The notes below the pieces were generated by a model that was not told the origin of the DNA, did not search any database, and saw only the letters and a program-made list of their open reading frames with translations. From NCBI GenBank assembly GCA_023392515.1, contig JAEVYX010000041.1, positions 1-64,000 of the forward strand: 64,000 bases of DNA, read 5' to 3'. A program made the position numbers and the translations under genes. Every line of letters starts with the position of its first letter. Position 1 is the first letter of the stretch. This DNA is from Bacillota bacterium. Lineage in GTDB: Bacteria; Bacillota; Clostridia; Christensenellales; Aristaeellaceae. Of this stretch, positions 55,170 to 64,000 are shown one piece after another.

Positions 55170-55816
55170 ACATTCGCCTCCCTATTTGCTTTCAGCGCCT
55201 TTTTTTTATCAAACGCCTTGACGATGAGGTTAACCACCAACAACAGACTGCCCAACATAATGAACCCGCCGGGCGCCTGGCTGATTATTCCCATGGGCGG
55301 TACAGATTCCGGCAGAATCTGCACTCCAAAGCAGGTGCCTTTACCGAGAATTTCCCGAATGATGGCAAGAATGGTGATAGCAAGCGTAAAGCCAATTCCC
55401 ATGCCCAAACCATCCATGATAGAAGCCAATGGCGGATTTTTAAATGCAAAGGACTCTGCCCGGGCAAAGATGATACAGTTCACAACAATCAAGGGAATGT
55501 AAATGCCCAGTGTCTCATCAAGAGAAGGTAGAAACGCCTTGATCAAAAGCTGAACGATGGTCACAAATGAGGCTATAATCACAATAAAGGATGGAATGCG
55601 AACATTCTCAGGAATAATGTTGCGCAGTGCTGAGATCGCCAGATTGGAAAAAACCAGAACAGCTGTGGTAGCTAGACCCATGCTGATACCATTTGCAGCC
55701 ATGGTGGTAATCGCCAATGTTGGGCACATGCCAAGCACTAAGCGGAAGGTTGGATTTTCTGTAACGATACCATTTAAAAAGGTTTTTTGGAGCTTGGCAA
55801 AACTTTTATCAGCCAT
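55166..55816 (-). CDS. rnfE: Rnf complex membrane subunit RnfE
   Basis: This 216-residue protein is related to RnfA, with six membrane helices, GMCPTLAITTMAANGISMG near residues 28-46 and IPLIVVNCIIFARAESFA, the second Cys motif. It pairs with RnfA in inverted topology. Its start overlaps the rnfD stop by eight bases, so the usual rnfG between D and E is missing. Confidence 0.95.
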   Translation of the reverse strand: MADKSFAKLQKTFLNGIVTENPTFRLVLGMCPTLAITTMAANGISMGLATTAVLVFSNLAISALRNIIPENVRIPSFIVIIASFVTIVQLLIKAFLPSLDETLGIYIPLIVVNCIIFARAESFAFKNPPLASIMDGLGMGIGFTLAITILAIIREILGKGTCFGVQILPESVPPMGIISQAPGGFIMLGSLLLVVNLIVKAFDKKKALKANREANV

Positions 55817-56762
55817 GCTGCTTCACCTCCCCAAAGGTTTTGGGAACAGTCAACTTATCAATGAGGGGCGTAGCCACATTCATAAACAAAATAGCAAAAG
55901 AGCACCCTTCCGGATAAGTGGAGAAAGACCGAATGACGAAGAGTAAAACACCGCATCCAACGCCCATAATAACCTTTCCCAAATTGGTCATGGGAGAAGT
56001 AGCATAGTCGGTTGCCATGAAGAATGCTCCAAGAAACAGTCCGCCGGAAAGCACTTGAAGCAATGCCTTTTCCGCGCCGCCCTGAATCAGATAGCAAACA
56101 AAAACCGTCGCGATAAAGGTAAAGGGGATGCGCCAGTCAATCACTCGCCGCCAGAGCAAGTACGCTCCTCCCAACAGGATGGCTGCCTTGCTGGTTTCAC
56201 CAAGCACGCCAGGGATGTTGCCTAGGAACAAATCCCACAGAGAAGATGATCCCGCGGTGATAGGAGTTGCGGAAGCAATCGTATCTACAGCATCCGGGGT
56301 AAAACCAACCAGGAAATTTCCCGCCTGGGCCATAGGATACCTGGTCATGATTGACATCCAGGAAACGAAGAGAATTGCCCGGGCAGCCAAAGCAGGGTTC
56401 ATGAAATTTTGCCCAATGCCCCCAAAAAACTGTTTTACCAGGATAATAGCCAATGCTGAACCGATAACGGCCACCCACCACGGCGCACCTGCCGGCAGGT
56501 TGTAGGCAAGCAAAAGACCTGTGACAACCGCACTCATATCCCCTACGCTCACCTTTTGCTTGGAAGCCTTCTGGTACAAAAGCTCCGCAAGTACGGCACT
56601 GGTTACAGACAGCAGAATCAGCACCGCAGCCCGCAGCCCAAAGAACCAAATGCTGGCCAAACCTGCAGGCAATAATGCAAGGCAAACATCCAGCATAATC
56701 CCACGGGTGGTGGCGTCATCCCGCAAATGCGGCGAAGAAGAAACAGACAAGTTTTTCAGCAT
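55809..56762 (-). CDS. rnfD: Rnf complex membrane subunit RnfD
   Basis: This 317-residue protein has eight to ten membrane helices. The probable covalent FMN site is the Thr in IASATPITAG, near residue 167. NFMNPALAARAILF and FFMATDYATSPM are further family patterns. It passes electrons across the membrane and shares ion translocation. AAGGGGGG before ATG 56762 selects this start. It lies two bases after rnfC. Confidence 0.94.
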   Translation of the reverse strand: MLKNLSVSSSPHLRDDATTRGIMLDVCLALLPAGLASIWFFGLRAAVLILLSVTSAVLAELLYQKASKQKVSVGDMSAVVTGLLLAYNLPAGAPWWVAVIGSALAIILVKQFFGGIGQNFMNPALAARAILFVSWMSIMTRYPMAQAGNFLVGFTPDAVDTIASATPITAGSSSLWDLFLGNIPGVLGETSKAAILLGGAYLLWRRVIDWRIPFTFIATVFVCYLIQGGAEKALLQVLSGGLFLGAFFMATDYATSPMTNLGKVIMGVGCGVLLFVIRSFSTYPEGCSFAILFMNVATPLIDKLTVPKTFGEVKQHG

Positions 56763-56764
56763 GA

Positions 56765-58120
56765 TCAGCACCCCCCTTTCTTAGCCGCGGCCTCTTTGGC
56801 CCGCTTATCACTAATCATCTTTTTTCCCAAACGGAAGCTCTGCACCAGGCTGCGCTTTGAGGGGCAAATATATGTGCACGCACCGCATTCAATGCAGTTC
56901 ATCACATGATACTTTTGAGCTTGCTCATAAGCGCCGGCGCGGATAAACTGATCCATTGTCGTTGGCATCAACGACATGGGGCATGCATGTACACAACGGC
57001 CACAGCGGATACAGGGACTTTCCTTTGGTTCCTCCGCCTCTTGCCCAAGTGCCAAAATGCCGGAGCAACCCTTGGTGACGGGGATATCCTTCCGGCTGAT
57101 GGCCAAACCCATCATGGGACCTCCGTAAATAAATTGACGGACGTCTCCGCTGAATCCACCTGCACCATTTACCAGCGATTCAACCGTAGTGCCGATACGT
57201 ACCAGGAAATTTCCTGGCTTTGCGACCAGGCCACCGACGGTTGTAACCCGATCAATGATTGGACGCCCTTCCCGTACGGCCTGCGAAATAGCGGCGGCTG
57301 TGCCCACGTTGATAACCAGTGCGCCTACATCAACCGGCAGCCCACCCACAGGCACCCGGCGACGGGTTAGCGCATAGATCAACTGTTTTTCGCCGCCTTG
57401 TGGGTACCGGACAGGCAAAGCCCGCACGGTGATAGCATCTGCGGCCAAGCGGTTCGCCGCTTCCTGCATTGCGGCAACCGCATCCATTTTATTATTCTCA
57501 ATCCCAATGATGGCCTTTGGAATTCCAAGCGCTTTACGAACAATGTTAATGCCATCCACTATGACGGATGTCTTTTCCAGCATCAACCGATGATCAGCCG
57601 TTAAGTAAGGTTCGCACTCTGCACCGTTTACCAGCAGCACATCCACCTTTTTCCCTGCGGGAATTGACAGTTTTACAGCTGTGGGAAATGTTGCTCCGCC
57701 CAATCCTACAATACCTGCTTGCCGAACAACTTCTGCTAATTCCTTAGCGGTCATGCTATCAGGATTGCTTACCGGCGTAAGCGGAACCCATTGTTCTTGA
57801 AAGTCATTATCAATGACTACAGATAACCCTTGCAAACCATTTGCCATAATACTTGGTGCAACCGCCACCACAGTGCCGGAAACGCTTGCATGCACAGGCG
57901 AAGATACAAACCCGGCAGCTTCTCCGATCACCTGCCCGATGCGCACATAGTCACCTTGCTTGACAAGGCAATGGCATGGTACGCCGATATGCTGCTGCAT
58001 AGGCAAAATAACACGTGATGGTGGAGGCAATACCTGAATAGGGGAAATACCAGTGACTGCCTTCCCGTTCACGCCTTCTCGGGGATGAATGCCACCCGGA
58101 AACAAATGAGACCCACTCAC
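56765..58120 (-). CDS. rnfC: Rnf complex subunit RnfC (NADH/FMN, Fe-S)
   Basis: This 451-residue peripheral subunit starts with the family pattern GGIHPREG. It has an NADH/FMN domain (GIVGLGGATFPTAVKLSI, about residues 118-135), an SLBB-type region and two [4Fe-4S] motifs, CIRCGRCVHACP and CIECGACTYICP. It reduces NAD+ with electrons from ferredoxin, or the reverse. GTG 58120 is preferred because GGGAGG lies 11 bases upstream and it gives the usual N-terminus; the frame is open to 58177. Confidence 0.93.
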   Translation of the reverse strand: MSGSHLFPGGIHPREGVNGKAVTGISPIQVLPPPSRVILPMQQHIGVPCHCLVKQGDYVRIGQVIGEAAGFVSSPVHASVSGTVVAVAPSIMANGLQGLSVVIDNDFQEQWVPLTPVSNPDSMTAKELAEVVRQAGIVGLGGATFPTAVKLSIPAGKKVDVLLVNGAECEPYLTADHRLMLEKTSVIVDGINIVRKALGIPKAIIGIENNKMDAVAAMQEAANRLAADAITVRALPVRYPQGGEKQLIYALTRRRVPVGGLPVDVGALVINVGTAAAISQAVREGRPIIDRVTTVGGLVAKPGNFLVRIGTTVESLVNGAGGFSGDVRQFIYGGPMMGLAISRKDIPVTKGCSGILALGQEAEEPKESPCIRCGRCVHACPMSLMPTTMDQFIRAGAYEQAQKYHVMNCIECGACTYICPSKRSLVQSFRLGKKMISDKRAKEAAAKKGGC

Positions 58121-58210
58121 GGACAAAAGTCCTCCCTTCGCTTGCAAGGAAAAAAGCATATTTCCGCAAGACAACATTGCACATAATCATGCGATTTTGT
58201 TACGATTCAC

Positions 58211-58241
58211 ATTATAGCATAGTATCACCTGTCTATTGCAA
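58211..58241 (-). promoter_or_regulatory. Promoter candidate of the rnf operon
   Basis: On the minus strand TTGCAA (58241-58236) and TATAAT (58216-58211) are 19 bases apart, longer than ideal. Inverted repeats ATAGTAT (58219-58225) and ATACTAT (58247-58253) flank the -35 and could be an operator. Confidence 0.45.
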
Positions 58242-58249
58242 GCGAAATA

Positions 58250-60001
58250 CTATACAAATTTGTGAAAATTTCGATTTTTTTCTGGCGATGCACCCTTTTT
58301 GTAGTCTGATGCCATTTGCAGCATATGTTGGGCATGCAAAACTCCCGAATCATTTTCTTCGCCTGTACCGCCAATCATCCTGGCCAATTCACGTACACGG
58401 CCATCGATTTCCAACTCTATTACGTCTGTACGGGTTCTCCCCTGCGTCACTGCCTTTTCTACCAAATAGTGATAATCCGCCATGGCAGCAATTTGTGGCA
58501 AATGGGTTACACAGATTACTTGACGGTAAGCTGCGAGTCCCGCCATTTTTTCTGCTACTACCTGGGCAATTTTTCCGCTGATACCCGTATCAATTTCATC
58601 AAAAACCATAGCCACTCCCCCCTTGCTTACGGCAATGGATTTAAGGGCCAGCATAAGCCGTGACAATTCGCCACCCGAGGCGATTTTGGCGAGAGGTTTG
58701 AGTGGTTCACCGGGATTGGGCGCAATAAAAAAGGAAATATCATCGTCGCCCATTTCCTGGGGTAAAACAGGTTTTCCTGTTTCGGAAGATTTGAATACAA
58801 CTGAAAATTGCGTTTTGCCCATGCCTAATTGAGAAAGCTGAGCCATCATTTCCTGTTCGAACCAGGCAGCAAGCGTTTTTCTTGATTGTGATAATCGTGC
58901 AGCTTCTTTCCTGTAAGCCGCCTGCAACTGCTTTTGCCGTGTACGCATCTTTTCCAAAGATTCATCAAGATGCTCCAATGTACCATATTCAGCGGAAATC
59001 ATCTCCTGGTAATCCAGCATTTCCGCTATGGGTTTGCCGTATTTTCGCTGGAGCCGGCGTAATACATCCAATCTCTCCAAAATTTCCTCGTTGCGCTCAG
59101 GGTCAAACTCAGCAGCCTGCTGATAATTTCGAAGTGATATACCAACATCTTCTATTTCGTAATACAAGCCATTCAATCTGTCATAAAGAGCTTGATATTC
59201 AGGGTTTAAAGACAGTATAGGTTCCAACCCCACAAGGGCTCCACGCAACAATGTCAAAGCGCTTTGGCGGCCATTTTCCCCCGCCTCATACAAAGCACCA
59301 TATGCCAGGCTCATGGCATGGGTTATCTTTTCTCCATGCCGAAGCAGTTCCCGCTCTTTTTGAAGGTCCTCTTCTTCTCCGGGCTTCAATTTTGCCACAC
59401 GCAATTCTTCCAGTTGGAGGCGCAGCGTATCCATTCTTTGATCCCGCAGTGCACTTTCTTTAGAAAGGCGGCTGTAGGCCCGGCTGCCTTCCCGCCAGGC
59501 CGTATAAGCTTTCGCTGTTTCCTCAAGACACGCCTGATGATCCGCATTCCCAAAACCATCCAGAAAATGCAGATGTCTTTTCTCATCCATAAGAAACTGG
59601 TGCTCATGCTGTCCATGAACATCCATCAAATAGGTGGTAAGTTCTTTCAGTATGCTCAAGGGCATAACAACGCCGCAGATCCGGCAGATATTCCGGCCTG
59701 CGGCTGTAATTTCCCGGGAAATAGATAACAGATCCCCTTCAACCTCTAGTTCCTGAGCTTCAAGAATTTTGTGGACCTGCTGATTATTCTGTATATCAAA
59801 CAGTGCCTCCACAAAAGCCTTATCACTTCCAGTTCGGATCAGTTCCCTGTCGGCCCGTCCTCCCAGAACCAAGTTTACCGCATCTACCACAATGGATTTC
59901 CCAGCTCCCGTTTCACCGGTCAGCACATGTAAACCCTGATGCAGCGAAATCGTCAGTTGTTCGACGAGCGCAATGTTCCTGATCGTCAAAGAAAGAAGCA
60001 T
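58250..60001 (-). CDS. recN: DNA repair protein RecN
   Basis: This 583-residue SMC-like ATPase has Walker A GETGAGKSIVVDAV at about residues 30-43, a long central coiled coil (about 150-370), the signature IASGGELSRLMLALK and Walker B MVFDEIDTGISG. It holds broken DNA ends during recombination. GGAGGAG before ATG 60001 selects this start; the longer frame to 60067 has no ribosome site. The order nadK-argR-recN is as in Bacillus. No LexA box is seen upstream. Confidence 0.95.
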   Translation of the reverse strand: MLLSLTIRNIALVEQLTISLHQGLHVLTGETGAGKSIVVDAVNLVLGGRADRELIRTGSDKAFVEALFDIQNNQQVHKILEAQELEVEGDLLSISREITAAGRNICRICGVVMPLSILKELTTYLMDVHGQHEHQFLMDEKRHLHFLDGFGNADHQACLEETAKAYTAWREGSRAYSRLSKESALRDQRMDTLRLQLEELRVAKLKPGEEEDLQKERELLRHGEKITHAMSLAYGALYEAGENGRQSALTLLRGALVGLEPILSLNPEYQALYDRLNGLYYEIEDVGISLRNYQQAAEFDPERNEEILERLDVLRRLQRKYGKPIAEMLDYQEMISAEYGTLEHLDESLEKMRTRQKQLQAAYRKEAARLSQSRKTLAAWFEQEMMAQLSQLGMGKTQFSVVFKSSETGKPVLPQEMGDDDISFFIAPNPGEPLKPLAKIASGGELSRLMLALKSIAVSKGGVAMVFDEIDTGISGKIAQVVAEKMAGLAAYRQVICVTHLPQIAAMADYHYLVEKAVTQGRTRTDVIELEIDGRVRELARMIGGTGEENDSGVLHAQHMLQMASDYKKGASPEKNRNFHKFV

Positions 60002-60063
60002 TGGCGTCTCCTCCGTAAAAAGCCTAGGGAAATTGCAGATTACTCCGGTCACATGCCGACGGC

Positions 60064-60168
60064 TCATTTCCCGTCCCGCGCAGTTGTTTCTAGGGCCGAT
60101 GCAACCTGCTCCAATTTTCTATTTACCCCCGAAACACAAAAACAGCCTGCAGGCCTATTGACCTTCAT
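60064..60168 (-). CDS. Possible 34-residue ORF between argR and recN
   Basis: ATG at 60168 opens 34 codons, beginning MKVNRPAGCFCVSGVNRK and ending TTARDGK, with stop TGA at 60066-60064. There is no good ribosome site before it. It fills part of a 226-base gap between argR and recN that is unusually long for this compact region. The 20 or so C-terminal residues are helix-prone and charged. I do not recognise it; a chance ORF is quite possible. Confidence 0.25.
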   Translation of the reverse strand: MKVNRPAGCFCVSGVNRKLEQVASALETTARDGK

Positions 60169-60227
60169 GCAAATAGCAACGCCCCAAAAATGCACGATGA
60201 TGCTCTCACCGGGCTTTGTATTCGATT

Positions 60228-60677
60228 TTATTTCATCATTTCCTGCATCCGTTCCAAAACAACGGCCACTTCTTCGTTGCTTCGGATCACCAGCAGAATG
60301 GTGTTGTCGCCAGCCAAGGTGCCTAAGATTTCAGACCAATGGAAATTATCCACGGCCTCCGCAGCAACGTTGGCACTTCCTGACAAAGTCTTGATGATAA
60401 TCAGGTTGTTGGCATGGCTCATGCTGAGTACCGACTCTGAAAACATGCGGATAAAACGGTCTGACAAACCATGCTCTGCCTTATCCGCCGTGGCATACTT
60501 ATAGGTACCGTTGGGCGAAAGAACTTTTAGCAGGCGAAGCTCTTTTATGTCCCTGGAAACGGTCGCCTGAGTGACAACGATACCCTGCTTTTTCAGTTCG
60601 TCTGCCAGTTCTTCCTGGGTTTCAATGTCCTTTTTCCCGATGATATCCAATATGGCAACCTGGCGAACTGTTTTCAT
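60228..60677 (-). CDS. argR: Arginine repressor ArgR/AhrC
   Basis: This 149-residue regulator has an N-terminal winged helix (residues 1-70, with TQATVSRDIKELRLLK for DNA recognition). The C-terminal domain binds arginine and forms the hexamer (GTLAGDNTILLVIRSNEE with the usual Asp pair near GDNT). It controls arginine synthesis and use. AAGGAGG lies seven bases before the ATG. It is 37 bases downstream of nadK. Confidence 0.95.
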   Translation of the reverse strand: MKTVRQVAILDIIGKKDIETQEELADELKKQGIVVTQATVSRDIKELRLLKVLSPNGTYKYATADKAEHGLSDRFIRMFSESVLSMSHANNLIIIKTLSGSANVAAEAVDNFHWSEILGTLAGDNTILLVIRSNEEVAVVLERMQEMMK

Positions 60678-60714
60678 GGAACTTCCTCCTTGGTATAAGT
60701 TTTGCAGCGTTCTT

Positions 60715-61563
60715 TTAGCAACTCCACTCTGTCAGTTTTTTACGCACCAAGGTAAAAAAGTGCGGCTTTTCCAAGCGGATCAGTTTGGCCGTTTTTTTTG
60801 CTCCCGTTGCGTAAAGCGTATCCTTGCCATCGAGGGGCATGGATTTTTGTCCATCCAAGGTGATATAGATTCCCTGTCCCTCATCACAATCCAACTGCAG
60901 GCGCACCGTTTCCTTGGCATCAACCACCACAGGCCGGTGCTGCAGTGTATGAGCACATATGGGCGATACAACTATGCACCGCACATCGGGACTGACAATT
61001 GGCCCTCCGGCCGAGAGAGAATATCCTGTAGAGCCTGTAGGGCTGGAAACAATCATACCATCAGCGATGTAATGCCCGATTAAATCATCGGAGATATAGG
61101 CGTCTATGGCTACCAAACGCGCACCACGGTTTACCACGGCATCATTGAGTACCAGCATTTCCGGCCCATCGTTGAGTCGCACTGAGAGGAGCATCCGCTC
61201 CTCAATCAAATATTCTCCGCTGCAGATTATATGAAGATCTTCTTCGATTCTGTTCTGTTCTATCTCTGTTAAAAAACCCACCCGGCCCATGTTGATACCA
61301 AGTAACGGTACATCAGCTTCAACGGCATGCTGCACCGCACGTAAAAGCGTTCCATCCCCACCTAAAGCAAGCAGCACATCGCAGGGTGGCAAGCCTTTGC
61401 TGACATCCATCTCCGGAAGATTCGTGCCCAGCACATTATTGATGGATGGATCTACATACAATGCCGTCCCAGCTTTTTTCAAAACGGCAATCACCCGGGC
61501 GGCTACGTCAGCTCCACAGGATTTCCCTGGGTGCATCGTCATGCAAACTGTCTTTATGCCCAT
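60715..61563 (-). CDS. nadK: NAD kinase
   Basis: This 282-residue enzyme makes NADP+ from NAD+. It has the GGDGTLLRA motif at residues 68-76, with catalytic Asp, VLNDAVVNRG and SSPTGSTGYSLSAGGPI, the nucleotide-binding signature. Its own promoter lies upstream, although it follows tlyA as in Bacillus. Confidence 0.96.
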   Translation of the reverse strand: MGIKTVCMTMHPGKSCGADVAARVIAVLKKAGTALYVDPSINNVLGTNLPEMDVSKGLPPCDVLLALGGDGTLLRAVQHAVEADVPLLGINMGRVGFLTEIEQNRIEEDLHIICSGEYLIEERMLLSVRLNDGPEMLVLNDAVVNRGARLVAIDAYISDDLIGHYIADGMIVSSPTGSTGYSLSAGGPIVSPDVRCIVVSPICAHTLQHRPVVVDAKETVRLQLDCDEGQGIYITLDGQKSMPLDGKDTLYATGAKKTAKLIRLEKPHFFTLVRKKLTEWSC

Positions 61564-61590
61564 GAAAATCCCCTATCCTTCTCGATTTTG

Positions 61591-61619
61591 AGTATAACAT
61601 AAACTGTATATTCATTCAA
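61591..61619 (-). promoter_or_regulatory. Promoter of nadK-argR-recN
   Basis: On the minus strand TTGAAT (61619-61614), a 17-bp spacer and TATACT (61596-61591), 28 bases before the nadK start. Confidence 0.65.
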
Positions 61620-61628
61620 TAAAAATTC

Positions 61629-62441
61629 TTATTTTCGCAAAGAAAAATGAGCTTCTTCCACCAAATCTTTTATCGTACTTTGCGAAACAGGCACAAATTG
61701 GTCAGATGCAGGCAAAATATGAGCTAAAAATTCAATGTTTCCCTCAGGACCTGTGATAGGAGAAAAGCTCAATTGCTTCACTTGCCAGCCAAAGGTTGGA
61801 GCAAACGCAACAATCTCCTCTAAAACTTTTTGATGGACGGCTGGATCGCGTACAACACCTTTTTTGCCAACACCATCCCGGCCAGCTTCAAATTGCGGCT
61901 TAATCAGAGTATAAAAGCAACCGCCGTTCCCCATGATTTTGGCTGCTACCGGCAGAATAAGCCGAATAGAAATAAAAGATACGTCCATCACTGTGAGGGT
62001 AGGATGATGAACAAACTGCTCAATCGTTAAATGACGGGCATTCGTCCGCTCCATCACAGTTACCTGCGGATGGTTGCGAAGCCGCCAATCAAGCTGCCCG
62101 TATCCCACATCTATGGCATATACGTGCTGCGCTCCATTTTGAAGCAGCACATCTGTAAAGCCTCCGGTAGCAGCCCCAACGTCCATCGCCACAACGCCTT
62201 TGACATCGCCCTGGAATACTTGCAGCGCTTTTTCCAGCTTCAATCCACCACGGCTGACAAAGGGGTTAGCCGAACCGCGCAGCGTGAGCATTTCTTCCTC
62301 TCCCACTTGCTCAGAGGGTTTCAGAATCTTTCTTTCCCCAACATAAACAAGGCCCGCCATTATTTGGGCCTGCGCTTTTTCTCGGCTGTCTGAGATTCCC
62401 CGTGAAACCAAAGCCAAATCCACCCGCACTTTATTGATCAT
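61629..62441 (-). CDS. tlyA: TlyA-family 2'-O-methyltransferase (YqxC)
   Basis: This 270-residue protein has an N-terminal S4 RNA-binding domain (about residues 1-60, RVDLALVSRGISDSREKAQAQI) and an FtsJ-like methyltransferase domain with motif I AMDVGAATGGFTDVLLQ. TlyA methylates ribosomal RNA in mycobacteria; the old name hemolysin is not supported here. It overlaps the dxs end by 11 bases, with GGGAG before the ATG. Confidence 0.92.
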   Translation of the reverse strand: MINKVRVDLALVSRGISDSREKAQAQIMAGLVYVGERKILKPSEQVGEEEMLTLRGSANPFVSRGGLKLEKALQVFQGDVKGVVAMDVGAATGGFTDVLLQNGAQHVYAIDVGYGQLDWRLRNHPQVTVMERTNARHLTIEQFVHHPTLTVMDVSFISIRLILPVAAKIMGNGGCFYTLIKPQFEAGRDGVGKKGVVRDPAVHQKVLEEIVAFAPTFGWQVKQLSFSPITGPEGNIEFLAHILPASDQFVPVSQSTIKDLVEEAHFSLRK

Positions 62442-64000
62442 GGCGATCTCCCGTTAGCGCGGCAAGGGTTTGCGCAATTCTTCCGGCCATTTGCACCGGT
62501 GTCAAGTCCAGCATCTTGAGTAAATCATCCCTGCTTCCATGAGGCACAAAGACATCTGGAATACCAAGCATCAATACGGGAGCGTTCCATTGGTGGACTG
62601 CCGCAAACTCGGAAACAGCGCTTCCAAAGCCGCATGCCAAGGCATGCTCCTCCAGGGTAATAACAGGAAGATGACGAATATCCGCTAAAAGCTGGGAATC
62701 CAGCGGTTTGATCGTGGAAGCATTAACTACCTTTGGATGAATATGCTGTTCTCGCAAGAGCCTTGCAGTTTCCAACGCGGAAGGCACCATAGCCCCGACC
62801 GCAAACATAACACAGTCCTTTCCTTCCTCCATAACCTCCCATTTTCCGGGGATAAATGTACTTTGGGGGTAGGCTTGTCCCATGCATATGGATTTTCTAG
62901 GGTAACGGATAGCACAGGGGCCTTGCATGGTCCTGGTATAGGCCAGCATCAGCTTTAATTCCTGCTCATCCCTGGGGGCCAGAAGCGTTACATTGGGAAT
63001 ATGGCGAAGATAGGCAATATCATATAGGCCTTGATGGGTCGCCCCATCTTCTCCCGCAAGGCCTGCCCGGTCAAGCAAAAGACATACCGGTAAATTTTGC
63101 AGGCAAATATCATGCAGCATTTGGTCGTAAGCCCGCTGCATAAAGGTGGCATATACTGCAAAGTATGGTTTCATGCCCCCTGAGGCAAGCCCGGCTGAAA
63201 GCGTTGCCGCATGCTGTTCGGCAATTCCTACATCAAACATCCGTTCAGGGTAAGCCTTCCCAAATATCTCCATTCCAGTGCCGCTGGGCATAGCCGCAGT
63301 GATTACGGCAATCCGTTCATCTTCGGCTGCCATTTTTACAAGCTCTTCAGCCGCAATCTCACCATAAGAGGGGCGATCCGGCTTTTTTAGGACATCCCCA
63401 TTTTCCATAATAAAAGGCGGAACACCATGAAAAATCTCCGGCTTGTTTTCAGCTTGCTGATATCCATGCCCTTTTTGTGTAATGCAATGAATGAGCACCG
63501 GCTCGTTCAATTCCTTGGCTCTTGCAATGGTATATTCCAAATTGGGCAAATCGTGACCATCGATAGGGCCTAAATAGTGAAATCCAAGCGCTGCAAAAAA
63601 GCCCTCATCCACAACAAGCCACTTGATTGCGTTTTTAAACCAGGATAGAAATTTATGCAGCTTTGGCCCTGCTACCGGAATGCGGCGAAGCCCTTTTTCA
63701 ACGACTTTTTTCGTTCTGTTCCAACTGCGACTGGCACGCATGTTTGTCAAATGCCTTGCCAAAGCGCCAACATTGGGAGATATGGACATCTTATTGTCAT
63801 TTAGAATCACAATCAGATGGGTTTTGCTGCTTCCGGCATCATTGAGCGCCTCATAGCACATGCCTCCGGTCAGTGCACCATCTCCCACGATAGCCACTAC
63901 CTGATGGTTTTGATGTTTGAGGTCCCTTGCCCGGGCAAAGCCAAGCGCAGCAGAAATGGCTGTAGAGGCATGTCCTGTTTCAAAGCAGTCGTAAGGGCTT
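62431..64000 (-). CDS. dxs: 1-deoxy-D-xylulose-5-phosphate synthase, 5' end cut by the window
   Basis: At least 522 residues of this TPP enzyme are present; about 100 N-terminal residues lie beyond 64000. The frame is open to the edge and reads SPYDCFETGHASTAIS there, which contains the Dxs GHxST motif. The TPP/Mg signature VGDGALTGGMCYEALNDAG and the C-terminal SGLAGEDGATHQG-type DRAGLAGEDGATHQG are intact. It makes the first intermediate of the MEP isoprenoid pathway. It is cotranscribed with tlyA. Confidence 0.96.
   Translation of the reverse strand, partial: SPYDCFETGHASTAISAALGFARARDLKHQNHQVVAIVGDGALTGGMCYEALNDAGSSKTHLIVILNDNKMSISPNVGALARHLTNMRASRSWNRTKKVVEKGLRRIPVAGPKLHKFLSWFKNAIKWLVVDEGFFAALGFHYLGPIDGHDLPNLEYTIARAKELNEPVLIHCITQKGHGYQQAENKPEIFHGVPPFIMENGDVLKKPDRPSYGEIAAEELVKMAAEDERIAVITAAMPSGTGMEIFGKAYPERMFDVGIAEQHAATLSAGLASGGMKPYFAVYATFMQRAYDQMLHDICLQNLPVCLLLDRAGLAGEDGATHQGLYDIAYLRHIPNVTLLAPRDEQELKLMLAYTRTMQGPCAIRYPRKSICMGQAYPQSTFIPGKWEVMEEGKDCVMFAVGAMVPSALETARLLREQHIHPKVVNASTIKPLDSQLLADIRHLPVITLEEHALACGFGSAVSEFAAVHQWNAPVLMLGIPDVFVPHGSRDDLLKMLDLTPVQMAGRIAQTLAALTGDRHDQ

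Overview
The window is about 64 kb of chromosomal DNA from an anaerobic, H2-metabolising, endospore-forming member of the Clostridia (Firmicutes). The evidence is a trimeric electron-bifurcating type [FeFe]-hydrogenase (HydABC), an Rnf complex, a V-type ATPase in the Enterococcus order ntpFIKECGABD, the sporulation pair spoIVFA/spoIVFB, LexA with a Gram-positive box, and clostridial synteny blocks (miaB-ylbF-mutS-mutL-miaA; maf-mreBCD-mrdA-minD-rodA; dxs-tlyA-nadK-argR-recN). I see no phage, insertion sequence, CRISPR array or rRNA. Genes are tightly packed, base composition looks balanced by eye, the standard code is used, and TTG/GTG starts are frequent. The species cannot be named from the sequence.

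Layout. 1-431: no gene; an array of hairpins, then a sigma-A promoter and a possible leader peptide. 432-3641 (+): a sensory-looking hydrogenase module (DRTGG protein, RsbW-like ATPase, HydS-like [FeFe]-hydrogenase homologue, second DRTGG protein, PHP phosphoesterase). 3846-8836 (+): hydC, orphan HATPase, [2Fe-2S] ferredoxin, hydB, hydA, preceded by a good Rex operator candidate. 8927-13382 (-): lgt, pncB, a beta-lactamase-fold protein and recX. 13531-22948 (+): upp with a long structured leader, then the V-ATPase. 23046-27179 (+): a QueG-like protein, an ABC exporter and a methyltransferase. 27309-39746 (+): TIGR03960/TIGR03936 radical-SAM pair, RNase G, miaB, ylbF, mutS, mutL, miaA and a PLP lyase. 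39809-41397 (+): spoIVFA/B behind a sigma-E-like promoter. 41422-41495 (-): tRNA-Trp. 41766-45153 (+): proC, rnhA, a tyrosine recombinase and lexA. 45263-53314 (-): the maf-to-rodA elongasome operon. 53498-58120 (-): an rnf operon lacking rnfG. 58250-64000 (-): recN, argR, nadK, tlyA and a dxs cut by the window end.

How the parts fit. HydABC couples NADH and ferredoxin to H2. Rnf couples ferredoxin to NAD+ and an ion gradient. The V-ATPase, whose rotor subunit keeps the residues of the known Na+ site, can exchange that gradient with ATP. The HydS-like module beside HydABC probably senses H2 or redox state and passes a signal through the RsbW-like and DRTGG proteins; its output is unknown. The most interesting items are this module, the candidate Rex operator, the Rnf operon without rnfG, the structured upp leader with a small ORF, a 32-bp palindrome beside the tyrosine recombinase, and minD without minC.
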